Shown here one piece after another: positions 40,930 through 48,875 of a DNA stretch of 64,000 nucleotides. The position numbers and the translations under genes were made by a program. Position 1 is the stretch's first letter; the number at the start of each line of letters is the position of its first letter. The stretch covers positions 1 to 64,000 of the forward strand of contig NZ_VZOV01000023.1 in NCBI RefSeq assembly GCF_008801915.1, in the 5' to 3' direction. The DNA is from Cupriavidus gilardii (lineage in GTDB: Bacteria; Pseudomonadota; Gammaproteobacteria; Burkholderiales; Burkholderiaceae). The notes under the pieces are model-generated. The model was not told where the DNA came from and searched no databases. It saw only the letters and a list, made by a program, of their open reading frames with translations.

Positions 40930-41865
40930 TCATCGGATCACCGAGACCGATTCGGCCAGCCGCGCCAGCACCGTTTCCGCCGACGGGATCGGCGCGACCG
41001 CGCCATAGCCGGTGGTCGACAGCGCGGCGGCCACGTTGGCATAGCGGGCCGCCTCGAAGGGATCGTCGCCGGCCGCGAGCCGGGCGATGAAGCTGCCGCC
41101 GAAGCAATCGCCGGCGCCGGTCGCGTCGAGCGGCTGCACCGGGTAGGCGGGCACCAGTGCGCGCGCATCGGGGGTCGCAACATAGGCGCCCTCCTCGCCG
41201 AGCTTGAGCGCGACCAGTTTGACGCCGCAGCCGAGCAGATGGTCGACGATCGCGTCGCGGTCGTCGAGCCCGGTCAGCACCGTGACATCGTCCCAGCTCG
41301 GCAGACAGATATCGGTCATGCCGAGCGCCTCGCGCATGATGCCGCGCGCGCGGGCCAGCGACCACAGCCGCAGCCGCAGATTGGTGTCGAGCGAGACCTT
41401 GACGCCGGCCTTGCGCGCCAGCTCCATCGCCGCAAGCCCCGCGTCGCAGGCGCTGTTGCTGATCGCCAGGCTGATGCCCGACAGATGCAGATAGCGCGCT
41501 TCGGCGATCGCCTGCTGCGGCAGGTCGTCATGGCTGTAGCAGCTCGCCGCCGAGCCCGCGCGCAGATAGTCGAAACGATGGCCGTGGTTGTCGTGGCTGA
41601 CGAAGTAGACGCCCGTCGGCGCCCGCGAATCGGTGCGGACATGGCGGGTATCGACGCGCTCCTGCGTCCACAGCGCCAGCAGCCGTTCGCCGAAGCTGTC
41701 GGCGCCCACCGCGCTGATGAAGCCGGTCTGCGCGCCCTGGCGCGCGGCGGCAATGCAGAAGTTCGAGGTGTCGCCGCCGAAGCCCTGCAGATAGCGCTCG
41801 GGCGCGTCGGGCTGCTGGTTGAACTCGACCAGCGCTTCGCCGAAGGCCAGGATATCGATGCTCAT
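40930..41865 (-). CDS. kdgK: 2-dehydro-3-deoxygluconokinase (PfkB family)
   Basis: A 311-residue PfkB sugar kinase. The N-terminal FGEALVEFNQ and GGDTSNFCIAAARQG blocks and the C-terminal catalytic motif DATGAGDCFGGSF (Asp253 as base) are characteristic. Next to eda, the expected reaction is phosphorylation of 2-keto-3-deoxygluconate to KDPG. Spacing to the upstream lyase gene is about 50 bases. Kinase identity is by neighbourhood as well as sequence; another PfkB substrate is possible. Confidence 0.88.
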   Translation of the reverse strand: MSIDILAFGEALVEFNQQPDAPERYLQGFGGDTSNFCIAAARQGAQTGFISAVGADSFGERLLALWTQERVDTRHVRTDSRAPTGVYFVSHDNHGHRFDYLRAGSAASCYSHDDLPQQAIAEARYLHLSGISLAISNSACDAGLAAMELARKAGVKVSLDTNLRLRLWSLARARGIMREALGMTDICLPSWDDVTVLTGLDDRDAIVDHLLGCGVKLVALKLGEEGAYVATPDARALVPAYPVQPLDATGAGDCFGGSFIARLAAGDDPFEAARYANVAAALSTTGYGAVAPIPSAETVLARLAESVSVIR

Positions 41866-41916
41866 GGTGCGACCGCCGATACGGTAGAAGAAAGGGAACA
41901 GAGAGCCGGCAAACGG

Positions 41917-43257
41917 TCAGAAGAAGGTCTGCACGATATCGACCACGCGCAGCTCGTCGTCCAGCACCGGGATATGCCGCCACTTGTCGAAGGTCAGGCA
42001 AGGATGCGAGATATCGAAGGCGATCATGTCGCCGACCCGCACGTCATCGCCCGGCGCGATCCGCAGGTAGGCGTGCTGGTCCATCATGCCGGTCACTTCC
42101 CAATGGGACGGCGCATCGGCCGGTGCGGTTCCCCGCGCGTCGGCCGGCGCGCTTTCCGGCGCGCTTTCCAGCGCGCTTGCCGGCGCACTCGCCGACCGCG
42201 GGCGGAAGTGCCGCGCGGGAATCGGCATGCCGGCATCGAAGGCCGCGTCGCGCTTGCCCATGCCGACGATCGCGCGGTCCGGCTCCGGGATCGACTGCAC
42301 ATAGGCCCACAACTGCAAGGCGGGCAGCAGGCCCTCCCGCATCCTTTGTGCCACCGGATTGCTCGCGAGGATGCGCTGCTGCGCCTGCCGGTAGATGCCG
42401 ACGTCGTGCGTCAGATAGCATCCCGGACGCAGCACGATGTCGATGGGCGCGCCGATGTCGGCGCCGGCGAATTCCTCGGCCACCACGTCATACCAGGCCG
42501 ACCCCGCGCCGGACAGCACCACCGGACGCGATTCGATCCGTGCGCCGAAGCGGCCCTGCCCGGCCAGTTCGCGCGTGGTCGCCACCGTGCGGCGCAGGAA
42601 GGCGCGGATATCGGCCTCCTGCTGCAGCACGCCCTCGTAGATCTCCACACCGGCCAGCGTCAGCGCATCGGTCCAGCGGTCGAGCGCGTCCAGCACCTGC
42701 TGCTGCTGCGCGGCGTCGCGCACGCCGGTGCGGCCGCCCTCGACGCCCAGTTCGAGCAGCACCTGCAGGCGCTGGCCGCGCCCGCGGAAAAAGCCGCCGA
42801 GCCGATCCACCAGCTCGGCCGAATCGACCAGGCAGAAGAACTCGAAAGCGGGATCGCGCAGCAGGTCGGCGACGATCTCCATATTGCGCCGGCCCACCAG
42901 CTGGTTGGCCATCAGCACGCGCTTGACGCCGTGCGCATGCGCCGCCGCGGTCTGCTGCGCGGTCGCCAGCGTGATACCCCAGGCGCCGGCCTCGAGCTGC
43001 CGCGCGAACAGCTTGGGCGCCATCGTGGTCTTGCCGTGCGGCGCCAGCTTCACGCCGTACTCGTCCATGAACCGGCGCATCCAGGCCAGGTTATGGGCCA
43101 GCCGGGATTCGTACAGCACCGCGGCCGGCAGGCTGACCTCCTCTTCCAGCAGCCGCCAGCCGGTGGCGGCCTCGGCCGGTGCCAGCGGCGCCTCGAGCTT
43201 GCCAAGCGCCTTGTTCAGCGGATCGATGATGCCGCTCTGGTACTTTATATCACGCAT
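41917..43257 (-). CDS. Amino acid deaminase / D-threonine aldolase-like PLP enzyme
   Basis: A 446-residue fold-type III PLP enzyme of the D-serine dehydratase-like/alanine-racemase N-terminal family. The PLP lysine is Lys76 in APHGKTTMAP. The C-terminal metal site is represented by DISHPCLTFDKW. A low-complexity insert (ASALESAPESAPADARG, plus strand about 42121-42195) has a 12-bp DNA repeat that adds a repeated four-residue unit. It would act on D-amino acids such as D-serine or D-threonine. Placement with the kinase and aldolase, and opposite a D-aminoacylase, supports D-amino-acid catabolism. Confidence 0.87.
   Translation of the reverse strand: MRDIKYQSGIIDPLNKALGKLEAPLAPAEAATGWRLLEEEVSLPAAVLYESRLAHNLAWMRRFMDEYGVKLAPHGKTTMAPKLFARQLEAGAWGITLATAQQTAAAHAHGVKRVLMANQLVGRRNMEIVADLLRDPAFEFFCLVDSAELVDRLGGFFRGRGQRLQVLLELGVEGGRTGVRDAAQQQQVLDALDRWTDALTLAGVEIYEGVLQQEADIRAFLRRTVATTRELAGQGRFGARIESRPVVLSGAGSAWYDVVAEEFAGADIGAPIDIVLRPGCYLTHDVGIYRQAQQRILASNPVAQRMREGLLPALQLWAYVQSIPEPDRAIVGMGKRDAAFDAGMPIPARHFRPRSASAPASALESAPESAPADARGTAPADAPSHWEVTGMMDQHAYLRIAPGDDVRVGDMIAFDISHPCLTFDKWRHIPVLDDELRVVDIVQTFF
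42145..42192. repeat. In-frame 12-bp tandem repeat inside the deaminase gene
   Basis: Units CGGCGCGCTTTC (42145-42156 and 42157-42168), CAGCGCGCTTGC (42169-42180) and CGGCGCACTCGC (42181-42192) run in the coding frame, encoding an ESAP-like repeat. The array is surface-loop-like and could change length without frame loss. Confidence 0.85.
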
Positions 43258-43446
43258 GTCCTGATCCGCCCTTCCGCGCCTTTCCGCGCCCCAACGCGGC
43301 CCTGTGGCGCCGCATCGAAATTTTCGATTGACGTAATGATAGCGGCGAAACTACGATATTTCACCTTTGTTATAAAGTAACACGCCGCGATGCCGCGCCT
43401 CCGCCCGGGGCGGGACGCACCATCCGGCACCCCTTCCGCCAAGCCC
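43258..43446. promoter_or_regulatory. Divergent promoter with palindromes between deaminase and RpiR genes
   Basis: A perfect palindrome ATCGAAA-T-TTTCGAT lies at 43314-43328. A second, imperfect one (GAAACTACGATATTTC) lies at 43347-43362. A -35-like TTGACG (43328-43333) and a TACGAT-like -10 with 18-base spacing suit a plus-strand promoter for the RpiR gene, with the second palindrome over the -10. This AT-rich stretch contrasts with its surroundings. RpiR itself is the most likely ligand-controlled binder; that is inference. Confidence 0.5.
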
Positions 43447-44361
43447 ATGCCCGCTGCCTTCGACATCCTGACCCGCATCGCCGAGCGCGGCCCGACGCTG
43501 CGGCTGGCCGAGCAGAAGGTGGCTCAGCTCATCCTCGAAGACGTCGCCGGCGCGGCGTCGGCGAGCATCAATGCGCTGGCGCGCAAGGCCGGCGTCAGCG
43601 AGGCAAGCGTGACACGCCTGGCCAAGGCGCTGGGCTGCCGGGACGTGCGCGACCTGAAGCTGCGGCTGGCGCGCGCCACCGCGGTCGGCCAACGCTTCCT
43701 GCAGCACGAGCCGGGCACCGCTGACGCGGATGCGGCCCCGCCCTCGCTGGCCGATCGGCTGCATGGCGACGTGGTCGCGGTGCTCGAGGCCAACCGCCAG
43801 CTGATCGACGAGGCCCAGATCGAACGCGCCGCGCGCCTGTTGCAGGACGCGCGCATGGTCTACGCTTTCGGCATGGGTGGCGGCTCGACGTGGCTCGCCG
43901 ACGAGGCGCGCTATCGGCTGGCGCGACTGGGCCGGCCGGTCGCCAGCTATCAGGACGCGGTGCTGCAGCAGATGGTGGCCGCCACGCTGGTCAAGGGCGA
44001 TGTGGTGCTGGCCTTCTCCGTCAGCGGCAGCGTGCCCGAGATGCTGGCCAGTTGCGATGTCGCGCGCGAATACGGCGCGCGGGTGATCGCGGTGACCGCG
44101 CTGGGCTCGCCGCTGGCCGCGCGCGCCGACGTGCTGCTGCCGGTGCGCGCGCTGGAAACCGATTTCATCTTCAAGCCGTCGGCCTCTCGCTATGCGATGT
44201 TGCTGGTGCTGGACGTGCTGGCCACGCGGCTGGCGCTGCTGCAACAGGACGACAGCCAGGAACGGCTGCGTCGGCTCAAGTACGTGCTCGACGCGCATCG
44301 GGGCAGCGGCGAGCGCGGCAACGCGGCGCTGCGCGACAGCCGTCAGCCGCTCGGAGACTGA
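43447..44361 (+). CDS. MurR/RpiR-family transcriptional regulator
   Basis: A 304-residue regulator. The N-terminal HTH-6 domain shows LRLAEQKVAQLILEDVAGAA with SINALARKAGVSEASVTRLA, and the C-terminal SIS domain shows VYAFGMGGGSTWLADEARYR and VLAFSVSGSVPEMLASCDVA, which bind phosphosugars. The protein would sense a sugar phosphate such as KDPG or KDG-6-P. ATG 43447 is chosen; ATG 43390 in frame is the alternative. It precedes the D-aminoacylase gene by two bases and is divergent from the deaminase-kinase-aldolase operon. Confidence 0.9.
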   Translation: MPAAFDILTRIAERGPTLRLAEQKVAQLILEDVAGAASASINALARKAGVSEASVTRLAKALGCRDVRDLKLRLARATAVGQRFLQHEPGTADADAAPPSLADRLHGDVVAVLEANRQLIDEAQIERAARLLQDARMVYAFGMGGGSTWLADEARYRLARLGRPVASYQDAVLQQMVAATLVKGDVVLAFSVSGSVPEMLASCDVAREYGARVIAVTALGSPLAARADVLLPVRALETDFIFKPSASRYAMLLVLDVLATRLALLQQDDSQERLRRLKYVLDAHRGSGERGNAALRDSRQPLGD

Positions 44362-44363
44362 CC

Positions 44364-45893
44364 ATGGCAGCGAGCCCGGACACCGCCTTCGCCTATGACA
44401 CGCTGATCCGCGGCGCCACCGTGATCGACGGTTCGGGCGCCGCCGCGCGCGTCGCCGATGTCGCGCTGCGCGAGGGCCGCATCGCGCGCATCGTCGACAT
44501 CGATGCCGACGGCGGCGACGCGGAGCAACGCATCGCCTCCGCTGCCGCGGCCGACGTCATCGATGCCGCCGGGCTGGTGCTGGCGCCGGGCTTCATCGAC
44601 GTCCACACGCACGACGACACCAACGTCGTGCGCCAGCCCGAGATGATGCCGAAGCTGTCGCAGGGCGTGACCACCGTGGTGGTCGGCAACTGCGGCATCA
44701 GCGCGGCGCCGGTGACGCTGCGCGGCGAACCGCCCGATCCGATGAACCTGCTGGGCGATGCGGACGCGTTCCGCTATCCCAGCTTCGCGGCCTACGTCGA
44801 TGCGATCGCGGCCGCGCGTCCCGCGGTCAACGTGGCCGCGCTGGTCGGCCACACGGCTCTGCGCAGCAATCATCTGGACCGGCTCGATCGGGCCGCCGGC
44901 GCGGACGAGATCGCCGCGATGCGCGCGCAGTTGCAGGAGGCACTGGACCACGGCGCGCTCGGCCTGTCGACCGGGCTGGCCTACGCCAATGCATTTGCCG
45001 CGCCGACCGAGGAAGTGCTGGCGCTGGCCGAGCCGCTGGCGCACGCCGGCGCGCTGTACGCCACGCACCTGCGCAGCGAATTCGCCGAGATTCTCGACGC
45101 GATGGACGAGGCCTTCCGCATCGGCCGCCATGCGCGCGTGCCGGTCGTGATCTCGCACCTCAAGTGCGCGGGCGTGGACAACTGGGGCCGCAGCGGCGCG
45201 GTGCTGGCCGCGCTCGATGCCGCGCAGCGCTGGCAGCCGGTGGGCTGCGACTGCTATCCCTACACGGCCAGTTCGTCGACGCTGGACCTGAAACAGGTCA
45301 CCGGCGACTTCGACATCATGGTGACCTGGTCCGAGGCGCATCCCGGCATGGGCGGACGCCTGCTCGCCGATATCGCGGCCGAATGGCAGGTCGACCTGCA
45401 CGAGGCGGCGCGCCGCCTGCAGCCGGCGGGCGCGGTCTATCACTGCATGGAAGACGCCGACGTCGACCGCATCCTGGCCCATCCGGCCACGGTGATCGGC
45501 TCGGACGGGCTGCCCAACGATCCGCTGCCGCATCCGCGCCTGTGGGGCGCGTTCCCGCGCGTGCTGGGGCACTACGCGCGCGATCGCGAGCTGTTTCCGC
45601 TGACGATCGCGATCGCCAAGATGACCGGCATGTCGGCCGAGCGGTTCGGCCTGGCCGGCCGCGGCTTCGTGCGCGAGGGCCATTGGGCCGACCTGGTGCT
45701 GTTCGATGCCGCGACGATCCGGGACGCGGCCACCTTCACCGAGCCGATGCAACCGGCCGAGGGCATCGCCGCGGTGTGGGTCAACGGCACGCTGTCATGG
45801 TCGCGGCGGCGCGCCACCGGCGCGCGCGCCGGCCGCTTCCTGCCGCGCGGCGAACCGGCCCCGGCCGTGGCGGACGCCATCGCGGACACGTAA
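44364..45893 (+). CDS. N-acyl-D-amino-acid deacylase (D-aminoacylase)
   Basis: A 509-residue amidohydrolase that frees D-amino acids from N-acyl-D-amino acids. The metal-binding HTH motif lies at about residues 81-83 (FIDVHTHDDTNVVRQPE). Later blocks are VVVGNCGISAAP with Cys, STGLAYANAFAAPTEEVLAL, ATHLRSEFAEILDAMDEAF and ISHLKCAGVDNWGR. It starts at ATG 44364, two bases after the RpiR stop, and is coupled to it. RidA follows 67 bases later. Confidence 0.92.
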   Translation: MAASPDTAFAYDTLIRGATVIDGSGAAARVADVALREGRIARIVDIDADGGDAEQRIASAAAADVIDAAGLVLAPGFIDVHTHDDTNVVRQPEMMPKLSQGVTTVVVGNCGISAAPVTLRGEPPDPMNLLGDADAFRYPSFAAYVDAIAAARPAVNVAALVGHTALRSNHLDRLDRAAGADEIAAMRAQLQEALDHGALGLSTGLAYANAFAAPTEEVLALAEPLAHAGALYATHLRSEFAEILDAMDEAFRIGRHARVPVVISHLKCAGVDNWGRSGAVLAALDAAQRWQPVGCDCYPYTASSSTLDLKQVTGDFDIMVTWSEAHPGMGGRLLADIAAEWQVDLHEAARRLQPAGAVYHCMEDADVDRILAHPATVIGSDGLPNDPLPHPRLWGAFPRVLGHYARDRELFPLTIAIAKMTGMSAERFGLAGRGFVREGHWADLVLFDAATIRDAATFTEPMQPAEGIAAVWVNGTLSWSRRRATGARAGRFLPRGEPAPAVADAIADT

Positions 45894-45960
45894 GTCCGCG
45901 CCCTTCCTTCCCCGTTTTTTGCAGCTCACCGTTTCCCGTATTCAGTTCGAAGGAGTCTTC

Positions 45961-46353
45961 ATGGATATCCAACGCTTTGGCGTCGAAGGCGGCACCGGCA
46001 CCGGCGGCCAGCACATGCCGTTCGCGCGCGCGGTCGCGGCCGACGGCTGGCTCTATGTGTCCGGCCAGGTGCCGATGGTCGATGGCGAGGTCGTCGACGG
46101 CGGCATCGTCGCGCAGACCCACCAGGCCATCAGCAACGTGCTGGCGATCCTGGCCGAGGCCGGCTACGGCCCCGAGCACGTGGTCCGCTGCGGCGTCTGG
46201 CTCGACGACGCGCGCGACTTCGCCTCGTTCAACAAGATCTTCAAGCAGTATTTCGGCGCCAATCCCCCGGCCCGCGCCTGCGTGCAGTCCAGCATGGTGG
46301 TCGACTGCAAGGTCGAGATCGACTGCATCGCCTACAAGCGGCCGGGCGGCTGA
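45961..46353 (+). CDS. RidA/YjgF-family enamine/imine deaminase
   Basis: A 130-residue RidA-fold protein that hydrolyses reactive enamine/imine intermediates released by PLP enzymes. Family motifs present are GQVPMVDGEVVDGG, AQTHQAISNVLAILAEAGYG, VWLDDARDFASFNKIFKQYF and ARACVQSSMVVDCKVEIDCIA (shortened here as ARACVQSSMVVDCKVEIDC). The conserved Arg-Cys segment near PPARACVQ is the substrate-anchoring region. GAAGGAGTCTTC precedes the ATG. It lies between D-aminoacylase and permease, likely for imine clean-up from the deaminase reaction. Confidence 0.93.
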   Translation: MDIQRFGVEGGTGTGGQHMPFARAVAADGWLYVSGQVPMVDGEVVDGGIVAQTHQAISNVLAILAEAGYGPEHVVRCGVWLDDARDFASFNKIFKQYFGANPPARACVQSSMVVDCKVEIDCIAYKRPGG

Positions 46354-46461
46354 TTCGGCCGGCTTCGCCGCCACTTCCCTCCCTTTCCCAACCGGGCCGC
46401 GCCAGCGGCCTCTTTCATACGCCGCGGCGCCGACCGGCCCCGCGCACCCCAAGGAGACAAC

Positions 46462-47823
46462 ATGGTCCCAGTCACCGGAACCACGCTGTTGCTGTATGCG
46501 CTGATCGCCGTGATCGCGCTGGTCGTGCTGATCGCGCGATTCAAGCTGAACCCCTTCATCACGCTGGTGGTGGTATCGGTCCTGCTCGGCTTCTCGGTCG
46601 GCATGCCGATGAACGAGATCGTCAAGTCGTTCGAGGCCGGCGTCGGCGGCACGCTGGGCCATATCGCGCTGGTGGTCGGCCTGGGCACCATGCTCGGCAA
46701 GATGATGGCCGAGTCCGGCGGCGCCGAACGGATCGCGCGCACGCTGATCGCCTTCTTCGGCGAGAAGCACGTGCACTGGGCGATGGCGACGATCGCCTTC
46801 ATCGTCGGCCTGCCGGTGTTCTTCGAGGTCGGCTTCGTGCTGCTGATCCCGATCGCCTTCAATATCGCGCAGCGCACCGGCACCTCGATGGTCAAGGTCG
46901 GCATCCCGATGGTGGCCGGCCTGTCGGTGGTGCACGGCCTGATCCCGCCGCATCCGGCGGCGCTGCTGGCGGTCACCGCCTACGGCGCCGACATCGGCCG
47001 CACCATCCTGTATGCACTGATCGTCGGCATTCCCACCGCGGCAATCGCCGGTCCGATCTTCGCGACGCTGATGGACCGCCATATCAAGCTGCCCGCCGAC
47101 AACCCGCTGGCCGCGCAGTTCATCGAGGAAGCGGACGACACCGCGCCGGCGCAGGCGCTGCCGGGCTTCGGCATTACCGTGTTCACGATCCTGCTGCCGG
47201 TGATCCTGATGCTGATCGGCAGCAGCGCCGACCTGGTGACGATGCCGAAGACCTGGGCCAACGACTTCCTGAAGCTGATCGGCAATTCGGTGATCGCGCT
47301 GCTGATTGCCGCGCTGGTCAGCTTCTATACCTTCGGCAAGGCGCGCGGCTTCAATCGCGAGGCGATCCTGCGCTTTACCAACGAATCGGTGGCGCCCACC
47401 GCGATCATCACGCTGGTGGTCGGCGCCGGCGGGGGCTTCGGCCGCATCCTGCGCGATTCGGGCATCTCGAACTCGATCGTCGAAGTGGCCACCGGCGCCA
47501 ACGTGTCGGTGCTGGTGCTCGGCTGGCTGGTCGCCGTGATGATCCGCGTCGCGACCGGCTCGGCCACCGTGGCGATGACCACCGCGGCGGGCATCGTCGC
47601 GCCGATCGCCGCCAGCGTGCCGGGCACGCGCCCGGAGCTGCTGGTGCTGGCCACCGGCGCCGGGTCGCTGATCCTGTCGCACGTCAACGATGCGGGCTTC
47701 TGGCTGGTCAAGGAGTACTTCAACATGACGGTCGCGCAGACCTTCAAGACCTGGACCGTCTGCGAGACGATCATCTCCGTGGTCGCGCTGCTGCTGACGC
47801 TGGGGCTGGCGGCCGTGATCTGA
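46462..47823 (+). CDS. GntP-family permease
   Basis: A 453-residue inner-membrane transporter with about 12 helices. Signatures include RFKLNPFITLVVVSVLLGFS at the beginning, GTMLGKMMAESGGAERIART, GLSVVHGLIPPHPAALLAVT and RVATGSATVAMTTAAGIVAP. The family imports gluconate and related sugar acids, and DsdX imports D-serine. Here the neighbours allow either a KDG/sugar-acid substrate or an (N-acyl-)D-amino acid. CAAGGAGACAAC precedes the ATG, a strong ribosome site. Confidence 0.93.
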   Translation: MVPVTGTTLLLYALIAVIALVVLIARFKLNPFITLVVVSVLLGFSVGMPMNEIVKSFEAGVGGTLGHIALVVGLGTMLGKMMAESGGAERIARTLIAFFGEKHVHWAMATIAFIVGLPVFFEVGFVLLIPIAFNIAQRTGTSMVKVGIPMVAGLSVVHGLIPPHPAALLAVTAYGADIGRTILYALIVGIPTAAIAGPIFATLMDRHIKLPADNPLAAQFIEEADDTAPAQALPGFGITVFTILLPVILMLIGSSADLVTMPKTWANDFLKLIGNSVIALLIAALVSFYTFGKARGFNREAILRFTNESVAPTAIITLVVGAGGGFGRILRDSGISNSIVEVATGANVSVLVLGWLVAVMIRVATGSATVAMTTAAGIVAPIAASVPGTRPELLVLATGAGSLILSHVNDAGFWLVKEYFNMTVAQTFKTWTVCETIISVVALLLTLGLAAVI

Positions 47824-47902
47824 AGGCCGCGGCGGCGGCGGTGCCAAATTGGCGCGTCTTACCTACAATGGCCGGGAAGTTGCCGGCTTGCCAGGAGACG
47901 CC

Positions 47903-48850
47903 ATGGCCATCGATCGTCGCCGCTTTCTTGCCTGTTCCGCCGCGCTGGCGGGCACGCTGACGTCCGCCGCACAGGCCCAGCCCGGCCCCGCATCCGGCGC
48001 GCCGGCCACGCCGGCTGCAGGCGCCGGTGCGGTCCCGCTGCGGCGCGCCATCCCGGGCACGCGAGAAACGCTGCCGGTGATCGGCCTGGGCACCGCCGAC
48101 ACCTTCGATGCCGGCACGCAAGGCCTGCAGCAGAGCCCGCTGTCCGAGGTGATGGCGCTGCTGCTGCGCACACCGGGCGCGGTTCTCGATACCGCGCCCA
48201 GCTATGGTGCGGCCGAGGCGGTGACCGGTGAATTATTGCGCCTGCACAATGGCCGCAAGCAGGTCTTCCTCGCCACCAAGATCTCGGCCTCCGCCAGCAG
48301 CGCGCCCGCGCAATGGGCGCGCTCGCAGCAGGAGCTGGGCACCGACACCGTCGACCTGCTGCAGGTCCACAACCTGATCGACTGGGAAGAGAACCTGCGT
48401 TTCCTGCGCCGGCTGCAGGAACAGGGCAAGACCCGCTATATCGGCGTCACGCACTATCGCGCCGACGCGCACGAGCGGCTGGAGCAGATCGTGCGCAGCG
48501 AGAAGATCGACTTCGTGCAGGTCAACTATTCGCTGGGCGAGCGCGAGGCCGAACGGCGGCTGCTGCCGCTGTGCCGGCAGCGCGGCATCGGCGTGCTGAT
48601 CAACCGGCCGTTCCAGGACGGATGGCTGTTCCGCGCGGTGCAGGGACGCCAGCTGCCGCCGTGGGCGGCCGAGCTCGATTGCGGCAGCTGGGGGCAGCTG
48701 TTCCTCAAATTCATCGTCAGCCATCCCGCGGTGACCGCGGCGATTCCGGCGACGTCGAATCCGCGCCATATGCGCGACAACCTCGGCGCAGGGCTCGGCC
48801 GCATGCCGGACGCGCAGCAGCGCGAGCGCATCGCGGCGCTGCTGACCTAG
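47903..48850 (+). CDS. Tat-exported aldo/keto reductase
   Basis: A 315-residue aldo/keto reductase with a twin-arginine leader (MAIDRRRFLACSAALAGTLT; RRRF then hydrophobic core, ending AAQAQ). The AKR core has LDTAPSYG (catalytic Asp and Tyr), VFLATKIS (Lys) and LLQVHN (His), all in the expected order, and a C-terminal AIPATSNPRHMRDN cofactor-binding segment. Exported AKRs of this type are uncommon but known in beta-proteobacteria; NADPH availability in the periplasm is an open question. CAGGAGACGCC precedes the ATG. Confidence 0.88.
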   Translation: MAIDRRRFLACSAALAGTLTSAAQAQPGPASGAPATPAAGAGAVPLRRAIPGTRETLPVIGLGTADTFDAGTQGLQQSPLSEVMALLLRTPGAVLDTAPSYGAAEAVTGELLRLHNGRKQVFLATKISASASSAPAQWARSQQELGTDTVDLLQVHNLIDWEENLRFLRRLQEQGKTRYIGVTHYRADAHERLEQIVRSEKIDFVQVNYSLGEREAERRLLPLCRQRGIGVLINRPFQDGWLFRAVQGRQLPPWAAELDCGSWGQLFLKFIVSHPAVTAAIPATSNPRHMRDNLGAGLGRMPDAQQRERIAALLT

Positions 48851-48875
48851 CGCCGGCCCGCCGCCCGCTTCCGGC

